Assembly (NCBI GenBank): GCA_030762175.1
Contig: CM060838.1
Coordinates: forward strand, 20,479,001-20,543,000
Length of the DNA: 64,000 nucleotides
Source: Metallyticus violacea
Lineage: Eukaryota > Arthropoda > Insecta > Mantodea > Metallyticidae
Direction: 5' to 3'
Shown piece after piece: positions 10,504 through 23,692 of the stretch (positions within the stretch are counted from its first letter, which is position 1; the number at the start of each line of letters is the position of its first letter). The position numbers and the translations under genes are program-made. The notes beneath the pieces are model-generated. The model had not been told where the DNA came from. It did no database searches and saw nothing but the letters and a program-made list of their open reading frames with translations.

Positions 10504-12239
10504 GTAAGTCCTTTTGCTGCTAATTGGCACCTTACACGTGTGCAAGGGTGACCATTCATTAGTCGCTTGCTGACCCATACCTCGCAGTTCAGCGTCTCGG
10601 ATTCTTCCCAGGGTGCAACACGAGGCACAGTCGATAATTAACGACACTCGTATAGTTCAAAAGTACTGTGCGCTCTTTTATTATCTATAGCCCCGTCTTT
10701 TGTTACATTGTGTACAATGTTCCATAACTCGTTTGCTTACAATATAAATGATACCCAACATTTTTCTTCAGCACTACGCATAGCCAAATAGATCGCATTT
10801 TGTAGCAAAGAGAATACGGATAAATAGCATTAAAATTGAAGCTGTACTTTAAATTGTGTAATATAAAAGTAAATATTTATTAAAACATTTATTCTCAGGT
10901 TTTACAATGTCTTAAGACAGTTTCATGCATATTTTACACGCGTTTTATGTTTTTCCTCCATTCTTATCTGAATTCCTTGCCTTCAGCTGCAGTTTTCATT
11001 CCGCTACGCAATTGGAAATTCATTTTGCCGACGGGAAGTAGCTCCGTAATGGCCTGATCACTAGCAGAGGAAAAGCATGTGGTATAGTTTTGTTTCTTTC
11101 GGTATTTATTAGTAATAAAGGAAATTAATGTTGTATTTTTCCATCATAGATGATGCTCGAAGAGCCTGCCCTCCACCTGAATCCTTTTGATATGATTTTG
11201 AGACACTTGTCGCCATTTATTCCCCTAATATTTTAAATTGTCTCCCGGATGTTTTGTTTCAGCACCTTCACGGGTTTCGTTTAAGGTAAATAGTAATTTT
11301 ATACGTAAGATGATTCAGTAACTGAGTCTTTATGCGCACCGTCGACAGATACACCAACTTGGGCTAATCGTGTTTAAGACTTTCGAGGAGAAGTTTCTGA
11401 TCGAATAGCTTATTTCATTAAGCTTCTCCTTTATCAAAACAAGTTCGCCTTCCCCTCTATTTCTTATCAATGAAATCGCCTTTGTTCCCAAATCGGAAAA
11501 TTGCACTTCTCATGGATATGACATCCTGGAAATTTAGTACAAAATTCTCTCCTGTAGTACTTCTACAATATCTTTTGCATGCAATAATTATAAATAAGTA
11601 TTATTTGTTCTGGTATATGTTCTTGGCCTACCCCACTATGCACAGTGAAACGTTTAACATGCACTTTGTGAAAAATTGCCATGATAAACACGACTGAGCA
11701 AGCTTAATTTTCTGCGTGAGCAAACCTTTAACTCCAGTCTTACCGGGAATGGCGCGTCCACTGAAGGTCAACCGGTTTCCACTATTGTATAATTACAAAC
11801 TCCGATTATGCTCTGTATTCATACCTTCCTAGTTTTCTACTGCCTGTTAGGATTCTCTTCTTTTGTCTTCATCTTTATAGTATCAAAATATTTTTTATAG
11901 ATTGTGTAAGAGAGCCTTGCACCTTTATTCATTCTTCTATATCGCCAAAATATTTTTTTATTCTTGCTGAATGAACTAAAACATCTTTATTTAGGGTATA
12001 TCTTGGTCTCTCTCAAGAATGTTTTTGTATTTGTAATAATTGCTTTTGTTCACATCCTTTTTGTACTTGAATGTTGATATTGCTAATCTTTCCTGCCCAC
12101 TCTCTCGTTTATTTTTTCTCACTTATAATGAACTATTCAGAACATTTTATAATATATGTGTTATATATTGTTAGTCGCTGGTGTTCTTAGAATAAACTGC
12201 AGTTTATTACTTACTTGTGGTCAGATATTCCATATGTAA
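10504..12239. other. probable intron; no recognised feature
   Basis: Begins with the GTAAGT donor. AT-rich, with no transposase or SINE block; the 75-codon frame at 11470-11697 is without motif. Confidence 0.45.
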
Positions 12240-12990
12240 GAGCTTGTTCGTCGCAATTGATAATGCATACACGCTACATCCCTTGGAACTATTTCCGAAA
12301 ATACCTCTGTCACTGATTTTCCAGTACTGGGGGCAATTCCTCTTTGTTGGCTGCGATTGTTTCTTCAGAGCTTGAATGTTACTAATCTCGAAGGTGGTTC
12401 TTCACAATCGAGAATAGAAAGAAGTCACATTGTGCAAGGTCGTGAGTGTTAGATGATACATCAACAGTTTTGCTTCTGTTTTTTGCTCTCTAAAATTATC
12501 AGTGTTTTTTTTTTTTTTTTTGTAGTATAAGCAAAAGAGTTGTCATGGTGCAATATAACATCCCTTATCTGGGTTTTTGGCTGCTGTTTATAGATTTTGT
12601 TGAACACGATGGGGTGGTAGACCCTAGTATGCCATTTTACAGTAATACTTCCGCTTATCTAGAAAACGGGATGACAATTTGCAGAAAAGAAAGTGGCCAC
12701 CATTGCATTTTCTTTCCAGCGCCCCTTACCTTTTGACTTTCATTGTTGACTGGTCATCAGGTAAGATCCAAATAAAAGACTATTAGAATATCTCCCGTGA
12801 TGTCAGAGTCTCCATTGCTGAATTTTTTAAGTATTTTGTGGAACCATTCCACCATGCAAATTTTATACCTATCGTAAGGTAGCCGTCTTGAACATTTTTT
12901 TTTTTTTTTTGCAACGTAGGTATTCATGAATTATGGCGTAAACTGTAACCTTGAAATATTTTCGGTCACTACCGTTGTAAGCCTGCAGCT
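12240..12990 (-). pseudogene. mariner-type transposase relic (DD34D-like)
   Basis: Minus-strand pieces, read by switching frames, follow the order of a mariner transposase. Near 12840-12790 is a VEWFHKILKKFSNGDSDITGD-like segment (first catalytic region), then MVATFFSANCHP at about 12700. Next come RVYHPIVFNKIYKQQP and VILHHDNSFAYTT at about 12560 (second catalytic Asp in HHDN). Then DLAQCDFFLFSIVKNHLRD at about 12420-12400, matching the PDLAPCDFFLFP motif with the third Asp. Several frameshifts and stops and two poly-T runs (about 12508 and 12894) interrupt it. Only the C-terminal two thirds is clear, and no inverted ends were found. Confidence 0.8.
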
Positions 12991-13159
12991 CCTCTTCGTC
13001 TTTAAGAGAAAGTCATTTTCTTTTAAATTAGCCAGACAAACGAAATACTGTTGCATTGAAAAGATATCCAGAAGCTTAACCAAACATTCAAGTGTTCGTC
13101 ATTAAAGACTCTTTTAAAATTATTGAAAATCATGGCTTTAAAATGCTCTTTTTATCTCC

Positions 13160-13606
13160 ATAACTTAAAATTGGATTGGTTTGGATTGTTAGGGACATAG
13201 AAGGTTATTTCGGTACTTCGTTTGTGCCTATACCCGCAATGGACCACCTCCGGAAGGAAGGGATGATGTAAGGTAGGTAAGGGAGGATCCACGGATGGTG
13301 AGACACAAACGTAGAAGGAATCCCCAACACTCCAATGCAGGCGGACTTCCATGCCGGACCCAGGACAGAAACATTTTCACAGCGCAAGCCACCGTCACCC
13401 CGCACCATCCCAACTCGGTAGAACTTTTGAACCTTAACAAGAGCAGGCGGAATGAATGAAATTATATGAAATCGGAGAGCAAAAAAATCATGGAAATTCG
13501 TCTAAGCGACCATTGTAGCAAGGTCGGGATCGTTGACCCTAAGAAATTTGAACCCAGACCTCCCGAATGCGAGTGCCAAGCGTTACCGCCTGAGCCATCC
13601 CGCTTG
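13160..13606 (-). mobile_element. SINE-C, single copy with a third tRNA-like head
   Basis: Read on the minus strand, GGGATGGCTCAGGCGGTAAC (A-box, plus-strand 13586-13597) is followed 40 bases later by CTGGGTTCAAATTT (B-box region, 13544-13557). This spacing suits a tRNA-derived polymerase III promoter. The roughly 370-bp downstream part is GC-richer than the flanks and ends with GTCCCTAACAATCC. Three overlapping short frames on the minus strand are a by-product of its composition. The head is convincing; that head and body form one element is inferred from continuity. Confidence 0.55.
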
Positions 13607-14693
13607 ATCTCATTAACTTTGCTTGGATGTAGCAGCTCACATACTTCGGAGCTTAACTGTCGGAACTATAATAGTTCTAGTTGTTACGTGATTTTCGCTG
13701 CACTACAGTTTCTAGCCCAGGGATGTCCAAGTACTCGCGTCTCATGTACGGCACTCACTAGATGCAAAGCGCACTTTAAGTAGAACATTCGTTAGTATAG
13801 CTTCTTACAGAAGCATTCTTTTTCCCTCACGTAAATATAGAGCTCCAGAAATCTCGTTCAATCTAGCACGTTATTCGCCAAATGCGGTTGTCCTAGACAG
13901 CCGGTAACATTTTTATTTTAGTGGTTTTTAAAGCAGTTCTATTAATATGTTGACTTGATACTTGTAATCAGTAATATTTTTATAAAATATAATTGTAATA
14001 TCTCCATGAACAAAACTGGTGAAGCATATTATAGCTGAATGTAAAAATAATGCAAATCAAAAGTTATAAACGTGTATTTAATAGTTCAACTAAATGTCTG
14101 CTCCAAGAACCAGAAAATGTATTCTAACACATAACTTCGAGCTCTGAACTTTTAAGACGTAAAGTGCTATTTAGTTGTCAAAACTGTACTTGAGAAAAAG
14201 CGAAGAGTTTGCAGTCTTATTAGACAAGTGTCAACTCCTCCACAAAACGTGGGGATTTGGACAAACGACATTATTACAGGAGAGCCCCAAATCTCACTGC
14301 TTGGATCTGTCATAATCCCTTAATTGTGATTTACGACCAAACGGCGTTTCTGGTGAGAGGCTTCCTTCAGTCTCGCTTCCCTTTCCCTCAAAGAAGTTTT
14401 CTTTCCCGTATACTACATCCGTGACATGGAGAAGTGTGTAAATAATCTACAAGATTTACCAGAACAAAATCTCTCTTCGTGCTGGTGCATTTCCCCGGTA
14501 GAGCCCTCATATCCATGTTATTGTTGAGTATATTATATTTCAAGGAGATATCCAGTTAAAAAAACATTAGATCGTTCGACGGTTCATGACGGTTTTATGA
14601 TTTAAACTTCAATAAAGCACTAATATGGTTAGAATTAAATGTATTAACTGAAATAATCGCCTTTGGCGCTTATATATTTTTAGAACTAGTATT
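13607..14693. other. no recognised feature
   Basis: Mixed composition; nothing matches the repeat families seen elsewhere in the window. Confidence 0.45.
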
Positions 14694-14985
14694 AGTCGGT
14701 CCTGGTGGCGTAGTGGTAGCCATACTTGCCTCCTAAACCCAAGATCGCGGGTTCAAACCCGACCAGGATCGATGGATTTTTTCGGGCGTAAAAAGCATGG
14801 CTTCCTAGGAAGGGAAGTAAAGCCATGGGTCTCATGTCGTATATTTATGGCACGAAAAAGAACCTCAAGCCTGAAAGAGAGGCCTCTGAGCAAAATTTGT
14901 CGGCCGTTTCACGCTCTGAATTGAATGAGACGCTGATGACCTGGGATGTTAAAGAGCGTCTGTAAATAAACAAATGAAAAAAAAG
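14694..14985 (+). mobile_element. SINE-B copy 3, full length
   Basis: The best complete copy of the family. The head reads GTCGGTCCTGGTGGCGTAGT with B-box GGGTTCAAACCCG and closes with CCAGGATCGATGG. The body carries GGAAGGGAAGTAAAGCC, GGCACGAAAAAGAACCTCAA, GGCCTCTGAGCAAAATTTGT and GATGACCTGGGATGTTAAAG, ending in an A-rich tail GAAAAAAAAGAAGAA. It lies directly against the C-terminal end of the mariner relic on the opposite strand. Confidence 0.93.
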
Positions 14986-14991
14986 AAGAAC

Positions 14992-15758
14992 AACGTGGCT
15001 TCTAAGGACAACGAATTTTCGGCTTCTTTTTTGGATACTGAAAGCTTCGGCTTCTTCAGGAAACTGTTTCAATAAGTGAAAGTCAGTTCGCGTAAGTATT
15101 CTGGATGAAGTAAAGTTTTATAGCCCATTGTGAAATGTGTGTTGGGATATTATCATGAAGAAGAGTAGGAACTTTTCTGTTGACGAGGGCTGACTGCAGG
15201 TTCTTATGTATTTTATCAATTTCTTGACAATACTTTTCCAAAATGATTGTTTCGCTACGCTGCATTCGGCCACTATAAAATTCCCTGGGCGCAACTTCGG
15301 TTTTACGTAACGTTTCAATGCTTCGAGACTCAACGAGTGTGCCTATTGTTTGCGGTTGTCGTAGACCATTTTTATTGCTCAAAAACAGTGAAGAACCTGT
15401 AGCGTTTTTGAAGCTCGCCAAATTCGTGTAAGATCTATTTATCAATTTTTTTCACTTTTACTATCTTCTTCAAGTGATCAGAAACGTTTCCTTAGGAAGT
15501 TCTCAAGTAGTTTGACGTGTAGTTGCTTCAGCAATTTTGCTGAGTCGATCATCATCAACTTTATGACATGCCCAGTCTTTCTCATCTTCAAGGATGAAAC
15601 CCCAGTCCGAAACTTTCAGATATGGGAAATGTATGTTCTAAAGTGCTTCCTTCTATCCAAGCTTTTATATCATTTCGAGCAGTTTGTACCGCAGTATGTG
15701 AAAGTTTAAACTTGTGCAAGAAAATTAGATGCAATTCCTTGCTTCCCAACAGAAGCAT
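14992..15758 (-). pseudogene. mariner-type transposase relic (cecropia/Hsmar1-like)
   Basis: From the start at 15758 the minus strand reads MLLLGSKELHLIFLHKFKLS and HTAVQTARNDIKAW, the mariner N-terminal helix-turn-helix. After frame changes, EKYCQEIDKIHKNLQSALVN appears at about 15230-15190, then RKVPTLLHDNIPTHISQ with the LLHDN motif holding the second catalytic Asp. The C-terminus is poorly kept and reaches SINE-B copy 3. The region between the N-terminus and EKYCQ contains stops and deletions, including the first catalytic Asp region. The order and spacing match the usual 345-residue mariner transposase. Confidence 0.85.
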
Positions 15759-17619
15759 ATGACGTATAATGTAACAAAGTAATCTAATTTCAAACACTGG
15801 TAACTGTAACAGAGTAGTGAAGTATAAACTTTAAAATAGAATGCAAGTAATAGTATACAAAACAGATAATAATATCTGAATGATATAAAATGATTAAATT
15901 AGAGTGTTTTTTTATAAAAATACAGCTCAAATTTAGATATTAGTAGTGCCCTTATATTCTAATATATTTGGTTGAAATATTAACATTTTTAAAGAAACAT
16001 TTCTAATTAAGTATAGAGTTTGTTGCACCCGACTGTTGGAAGTGGATTTTTGTAAATAGTTCATCACTTTATTTTGCTCTTAAGTAATTTAAATGCTGAT
16101 GCTTAGCTGGCTGTCCCTCCTATTCATTATAACAATAAGGACTGGGGTTTGTACCAGTAGAGGGTGGGTCTGCACGTAAAATCCAAGCTGTCTTGGTGGC
16201 AGTGATCAATTGTCATTAAACTTAAGCTCCGAGCAGTGTTCCTGTCAGAGGTACGGAAGGGGAACCAAACTGACAAATAGCAGTGAAAGCAAGTTATGAA
16301 ATTAGTCCAGACACGCTTCACGTTGTACCGCAATGCTGTGCATTTATTTAGTTCAAATTATTGATCATGCTAAGATAATGCAACAACATACAATTATTAT
16401 GGTAGAGAACATTAAAATTTTTTATTTTGGTGGACTAAATGATCCTTTTGTCATTTTTTTATCTTCTATATCACCAACACTAAATTTCGCACACATCTTC
16501 ATGTTAGATATCTGCTAACCGTAATATTTGCCAGTTTCTAATCTGTCAAACAACACGGCAATCTTTTTTTTTTCTTAACATAGGAAATTATATTTGTTTC
16601 TTATTTTAACTCCTAATAACATAAACTCTTTCGAAATTATGCTTTCCAACATCCTGTTCTCAAAACACTTCATTTTCCTTTATTATAGTTTATTCATATA
16701 TTCATTATAATGTATGCAATATTCATTCTATTTGACGTACTTAACGAATTTTCCGTAATTATTTCTAGCTTTAAAATTTTTGTTTCTGGATTATTTTAAC
16801 AAAGTTCATGGAGTTAAAAAGAATGTGGTTTATTATAAGTAGCGCATAAAGCCAAAGTACACTATTAAATTTACACAAAGGAGCTTCGGAAATCTCTTTT
16901 TGAATTGTATATTGGCGATTTTAATTTTCACATAACATGCCATTTTAAATAAGTAAATAATGCAAAAAAAAAAAAAATAGGTTCAGACATGCACGTTTGC
17001 GTCTTATATTTTTACCTGGTAGTTTTGAGACAAATGCTAAACTATACATTTTCCTATTTATATAATGATCTTTTAGCTTAAGTTGCCTTAAAACTCTTAT
17101 GCATTGCATTTAAACAGCATTTTCACACTTTGCATCCCATTCACCACCTGTCATACCAACAATAACGCCAGTGTTTGTTTAGTCGGCGGCTGGGTCCCAG
17201 GCCATTGCGTGCCTGGGTTCCAGTCAAGCCCATATTATAATTTGTAAGACATTTAACTACTTGCCTATTCTTTCTTATGTATAATATACAGCATGCAGTT
17301 TCATTTTGTTCTTATACATTTATATTTTCTATCAAAAATTTATACCCGCTGAATTACTTTAAATTTACCTACTGGTTCTCTAATTTCTGCAGAATTTCAA
17401 ATTTGACTGTCTGCAAACACATGCGCTGTTTATAACTTTATTATTAATCAAAGCACGCCAAAAGGCATTGTAGTTCTAATAAAGTACTTAAATGATATAG
17501 GTTTCTAGCTCTTATTGGCTTCATTAATAACAAAAACTGTTCTGCGGTAGAATGTAAACATGCACGCATATATCTGACGTTACTGTTTCAAACATACCAT
17601 CTTAAATGAACTGCAACTA
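15759..17619. other. no recognised feature
   Basis: AT-rich. A short stretch near 17175-17235 (CTGGGTTCCAGTC) resembles a tRNA B-box but no A-box or known body is attached. Confidence 0.4.
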
Positions 17620-18211
17620 TTGGGTCATCCAATTATGTGATGACTGACACGGCGGCGTCTGCATCTGCCGATAAGCATTCTTCGCGGGTCGCTGGGCTAT
17701 ACAGGAATCGGGGTAGGCGAGTGACAAGACATTCTAATGGGTTTAAAAATCCATATCTCACCCATGTCACGCAAGGAGACGTTGAAAGTGCTGGCCTTCC
17801 ACTTTCCACGCATTTCTGGCATCTGTTTATGAAATTATCTATTAGTCTCCTAAATTCTTTATAAATCGCATACAACTTAGGGGTCGATCACCTCGGAATT
17901 TTTATACAAATTTACAAATACAAATACAAATTTCTGTCAGATTTGACAGCATGAGAGGACTCGGTACCGACGTACGAATTATAAATAAACTCTCGTTGTG
18001 GAACAGAATAATTAGGTGTAGTATTTTCCATTGAATATTTCAGCACGCATGGTGCTTCTTTCATTGTTCAAACAACACTGTGAGGCTCAAGGCCAATGTA
18101 GGAGTTAGGTAAACCCCACCCGCTCACCCCGGCTCATGTAGCACGGTTGGCCTTGCCGGTTAATTTAGTTCCTCGCTGCCGCGTCGGTCAACAAATAATT
18201 GGATAACCCAA
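17620..18211 (-). mobile_element. TTATCCAATTA element, copy 1 (deleted IS630-like)
   Basis: A 592-bp element with 38-bp inverted ends. The left begins TTGGGTCATCCAATTATGTG. The reverse complement of the right end begins TTGGGTTATCCAATTATTTG, and both continue into a GAC-x-CGGCxGCG block. A transposase C-terminal fragment lies on the minus strand. No convincing TA duplication: TA precedes the left end, but CAG follows the right end. Confidence 0.8.
17795..17866 (-). pseudogene. transposase C-terminal fragment
   Basis: Reads EFRRLIDNFINRCQKCVESG, resembling the C-terminal RCQKCI-x-x-GGHF segment of IS630/mariner-like transposases. It matches the fragment in the 34-kb element (LRRVIVNFINRCHKSVEN), which shares its inverted ends. 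The catalytic core is absent. Confidence 0.7.
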
Positions 18212-19650
18212 CAGAATCGGAAAAAAAAAAACTCACTTTGTATAGTGAAGTTCTTGTGAATCTCAATGAAAATAGTTGTTCCTATTACTAAACGTCAAAA
18301 CTTATATCTTTTATTTTGATTTCGGTTTCCTAAGCAGGATTAAAAAATTATAAGAAAATATGAAATGATAATGCAAGGCGGATGTATTATTTTCAGATCG
18401 TATTCTACAGTAGTTTCCCTCTTGACATAATTAAAAATTAGTATTTTCCTTATTATTTCCGAAAAATACCAGTTCATGCTTTTACGGTTCATAATAACAG
18501 AAAATGACAAAACCATAAAGAAGCATGCAATCTCATGTGATAATATAAAGGATAGAAATATGAAATTAAATCATGACTTGCATACATTTTCACGTACCTT
18601 GTATAAATGTATAACATGGTACTAAAATTGCATACTTGCCTAAATATTACGTATAAATATAAATAAAAAACTCTGCAACTATCACCGTAAAGTCTTTATC
18701 CTGAAATATAGGGAGAGAGAATGATCGCCAATCAAAAGAATGAAATTTTGGTTTGCACAGTGCTCTTTTTTTTTTAACGCAGGTTTTGTACCAAAGTTAA
18801 ATGCAGAGCCTGTTACAAATCACTTTCTCGAATGAGGAGCCCGCAGTGAGCATGCGGAGTTCCTTTGGGGTGACTAGCGTAGTAATTATTATAATTTCCG
18901 GTCAGTGATTTGCCAATAATCAAATTTATGACGATCAGTAATTCCGTCAGTATCGGAAATGGTATTACCATCGGCGATGCTCACGTACGAAGGTTTCCCC
19001 CCCCTTTATTTTTACATTGAACCGAGATTTATTTTTCTACTTCTATAATTAACAAGGCTTAAAAAAATGAACATTTTAAGACTTGGCCTTGTTGCTAAGA
19101 AATTCAGATATTGTTAGTATATTCTCTGTTGCTATTATTATTGGTTAGGAAAATATATTTTAAATGTATTGATTATTTCTCATTAAAGTTTCTACTTATC
19201 CTTTGGTGTTGTATGGATTCTTTATACTCATGCCTGTAACGGATTTCCGTATTATAACATGTCTCTCTCAAACCACTATATTTATTATTTCTATAATAAG
19301 TGAGAGATAAAAAAAAGGGGGCCAGATATGTGTGAAAGTATATAATGCTTTTAAAATAAACTTCCAGGGATATATTTCTTTCCATTTATTGGAGATGAGA
19401 CGCTGTTTAAAAATTTAATCGAGTGGATCTCAAAATCTATGCTTTAAACGTCAGAACATTAAAAAAGATAAACATAAATGCCAAAGAGCTCCGGCATATT
19501 GATAATAATATTGGTATATTTTCTATAGTTGAATAGCAGAGTTTTTTCTCATTTTCTTAAAGTGATGTAAAAGTACATTTATAAAGATATGGCAATAAAA
19601 ATGCATTTTACAAAAAGTAGAACATTGATTCTTATAGTAAAGCTGAAAAT
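18212..19650. other. no recognised feature
   Basis: AT-rich. A GC-richer patch at about 18838-18890 has no frame or repeat match. Confidence 0.45.
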
Positions 19651-19690
19651 AATACGAAAATAAGATTGAAAGAATACGAAAATAAGATTG
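19651..19690. repeat. 22-bp tandem duplication
   Basis: Two copies of a unit starting AATACGAAAATAAGATTG, the first at 19651 and the second at 19673-19690. The repeated 18 bases are identical. Confidence 0.9.
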
Positions 19691-22600
19691 TTGAGGTCGG
19701 TTCTAGCAGTAGCATAATTATTTAACGGTTAACGCTTAAGTAAATCTGTAGAGAATTACAGAGAATTTTGTAAAAAAAAAATATACCACAGTTTTGAACT
19801 TAAATTCATTTTAATTAAACAATTCTATCAACAAATCCTATTTTTCTCAGCAGTATATCTCATTAAAATAAAGTTTTATAAGGAAACTGACGATAATTAA
19901 AAATAGCGTATGATATGCAAACCGTTGCATTTTTTCAAGTGTCACTTCCTTAAGTTTATGTAAACACTTCACATAATAGACCTTTTCTTTTTATGCAACC
20001 GAGGGGAAATTTTTCGAGAGAAAGAAGCAATCACAAACTCAGTGTAGCTCAATCAGACCCTACTTGTGAAAAAAACATTTAAACCAAGTGTTAAATTTGC
20101 TTCTCTTATTAGAAAAGTACAATATAAAGTTTAATGTGGTTTGGTTTCTAGCTAAACACTAAACACTAAAATGTCAAGCAGCCAAAGTTAAGAACATGTT
20201 GTGAAAATATAACAGACTATTTTCCTGTAGGCCAAGTTTTTTCTTTCAAAAAATAGAATTTTATAAATAAAACTGAAATTATTTCTTCCTCACTACAACC
20301 ATCACAGTCGTTGTTTTTGTCTCTAGCACAGAAACATTAATATTTCGTACCCGCCGCTTATGACACATGCTTAAATGTTCGGATACCGGCCCACAACTGA
20401 AATAACCTCAGTGTAACTAAATTGTTGATTTATAAATCACAAAATGGATGTACAGAAAGAACTTTAAGACACCGGAACAAGTCGTAAGACCTAAAGCATG
20501 TTGGTGATACTAAGGTTTAGTTTGAGTAGTGTCTCTTGTTTCCTTTAGAAAGCACTGTTAAAGTGAGCCTAATACATATAGTTGCTGTAATAAATAAATT
20601 TGCCGCTGAAATGAAACTGTTTTTGGCGAAATGCCTTTAATTAAACAAATGTGTTGAACTAATACATCAAAAAGGGCGTTATTAAAGGATGTAACTTCTT
20701 AACTTCCATTTTTGATCATTAAATTGATATAATTCGTGCATTTTAATCGTTTATGCATTGTATAACAGATTTAGTTTTTAATTAATGTAATTATGTAACG
20801 TGTTTCTTAATTGAAATATTGAAGAAAGCTAAACGGCAAAGGTATAACGTATAAAGAAGGTAATCGATTTGCTATTTATTATTACTATATTATAATATTA
20901 CTGTGTGATGATATTGTAGACATTTAAATGTATTTTGCTATTTTCACCGTGTCAATCTGGTTTTGCTGTAGTTTTTATCTTAGTTTATTTTGAATAACAC
21001 ATTTCAGCTTTTAAGTTTTCATCGTTAAAATCTTTTACTTAAGTTCATAAAGCAGCTTTTTTATAAAACAATATAAATCACACTATTAACTACATCTGAT
21101 TTTGGTCAATTTTGAACTGAACACATCTAGTCTGTAGGTGTTTGTTGTAGTTGTAAGTGCTTTGTACATTTACACATAGTTCTCACAGATGTTCAATTGC
21201 TAGATTACATATGCATTTCTTATATATAAAACACCGTATAAAATTTAAAAAATAATTTTTGGGGATTAGAGTCAAATATTACTAAATTGCTAATATTCTT
21301 TCTTTATAACTATAGATTCGTTTGGGAAGCTATTAAGGGCTAGTCAAAAAGATCTCCGATGTTTTAAAAAATCAAATGCGCCCATCTACATTTCAGGCAA
21401 TATAACCCCCAAAAACCCGTATCAAACATTTTTTAAAAACGTTTACATTTGCTTAATTTGCATGATAGCCCTATAGTGTGTATTAGGTTACGTTCTAAAA
21501 GTCTGCTGATCATGTCACCTAACCCCGTATTTCCACTTTCGGTTCATGTTTCCAACTCTCATTGCAGCTAGTAACGGGCAGGATTCTAGACGTATTAAAA
21601 TTTCAAAATAAAGGTTGGTTAGGATGATGCGTATTAATACAAAAACAAAATTCTACCTTGTTGATGGCAGAGCATTGCAAAAACCTTTTCTCTCTCGGTG
21701 GTGAGGCTATTTACCATGACGCCCTCCGAGGTCACCCCAAGAGATGATTTGCTACCTACGGTACACCCCGAGACACGGATGTGAACCATTGTTTTCAAAG
21801 CAGTTCGAGGGATCGCCCACTACAGTCATTAACATTCAACGATGGGACAGATAACTGGTCCTTGCACCCTTGTAACCCCATGGAATTTCCTTGATCATAA
21901 AAATCAAAGTGAACTTTGACACGGAGCTTGTTACACTCCCACTGACGCGCCACGCGATGCTCTTTTTTTTTTCCACATCAAGCGTGAACACCTTAGCTCA
22001 AGACTGACAAGCTTAGTAAAGGATTTTGGACGCATCTTGTTAAAGAATTGCTATGTACTTCCTGCTCGTTTTTCTTGCAGAAGTACCTGGCGTGCTGCAA
22101 CATTCTGCGCTCTTTGCACGTGAGATGAAGAGTTTTTATGTGTCACTGAAAACAGGCCATCCTTCATTTTCCTCCTAATGGTCTTGCTTTCTTAATAAAC
22201 AGCTCATCCTGTGCTCGAGAATAAAGCGCTTCATGAATAAATAAGAGGGGAGGGAAATTAAAATTTAGATCGCACTGGAAAGGTCAAAGATTGCCTTGGG
22301 CCTGAGGGATGAAATATGAAACGAAGATAGCCCATAATAAAATACTAAATAGGTAACAAAAAATAGTGCACGAAATAATACTAGAATTGGCAAGGTAATA
22401 AGAAACAAAAAAATAATAAATATGAGTACTTCTCCGTGTTCTCTCATCCGTCATATTGTGTCAAAGAGTTCCTTGAGCATACTCGCAAATGTTTAACCAT
22501 TGCATTTCCCCCATTTGGACACATAATAGGATACAACTTTTTATTTTTTTTTTTTTTAATTATAACTGCATGTTTATACACCAGTATAACAAGGCAAATA

Positions 22601-23692
22601 CAGAATTTTACATACAGGCAGGGATATTAAAATATCCTACACATAGGGTAATGGGACCATAAGCAGACATTTTTCTGACTTGTGAAGTTAGTATTCATCA
22701 TTAAATGGCTAATTAAATTACACAATTTAAATAACATAAAACAATTCAAAGGGCGTGAAAACTAGCACCTTATGACACTTCTTAGTACAAATATAGGGAG
22801 AAAAAAGCATTAGGATTCAAGTACAATAATAATCATAACTTTATGATATGTTGTTACTCTTTGATTAAAGAATTTTTTTTCTGGTTACTGTAAAGCAGAG
22901 CTTGTTCTATGATATATTTCACTATCGTCCGCCATGTACAGGAATAGTTCTAGGATGCTTTTTATTCCTATACCTTCACGTATGTTTTCAGGAAAAAGTT
23001 ATACCACTACAGTTATTTAGGTTAGTTACCTTTCATTTACTTATTTATTTTTCTTCTTTGCAATGTTATACTCTGATTTGTCTAGACAAATGTTGAAAAA
23101 AATTGAAGTCATATTTTTCACTTGTAGTGTCTGAGCTTCTTCTGTGATACGGATGTTGAAATGATGAAATTTATACCAATACGGATACTGTTAGTTAGTT
23201 CTACATTTCCGGATATATAATTTATTTTACAATTTCTGTGTTCATAAACTTCAATCAGATCCTCATCAATATCATAATTATACTTGCCTTATCAGAAAGT
23301 GAGGGCTGATGTTAAATGAAATACTCAAATATAAAGGCAGACATTTTCTAAGCCTGCTTCAGTAAGCAAATGCTTCCTTTGGGGACATAATTTTCTCTGT
23401 CGACCCTTCTAGAAAGTTTTGTATGTTTAAAATTAAAATTAAAAGCCGGTAAATGTTTATATTTTTAATAAAATAATTATATTACATTATATTACTATTA
23501 TTTTATAGTCCTCAAGATCTATAAAAAAAGACATTATAATATGAAGACATTTCTTATGGGAACCAACCTGGTTTTTTGTGAATTTAAACAACCATCTGAG
23601 TAATATCACAACATAAACTTCTTATATCCTCGTACAGGAAAGGCATAATAAATATAACTGTATATTCAATTTGTACAAGCGATTCAATTATA
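19691..23692. other. no recognised feature over 4 kb
   Basis: The longest stretch without a recognised mobile element in the first half. It is AT-rich with several homopolymer runs (for example T-run near 22538-22558). Short frames at 22265, 22436 and 22902 are hydrophobic because of T-rich codons and show no motif. Confidence 0.45.

Noticed and set aside
13152..13440. Three overlapping minus-strand frames
   Set aside because: Overlap in different frames within the GC-richer SINE-C body; none has a motif.
14694..14768. Possible tRNA gene
   Set aside because: A and B boxes are good, but the arms do not pair as a full cloverleaf. The same head recurs in seven dispersed copies joined to a common body, so it is a SINE.
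17175..17235. B-box-like CTGGGTTCCAGTC
   Set aside because: The central base differs from the B-box consensus and no A-box accompanies it.
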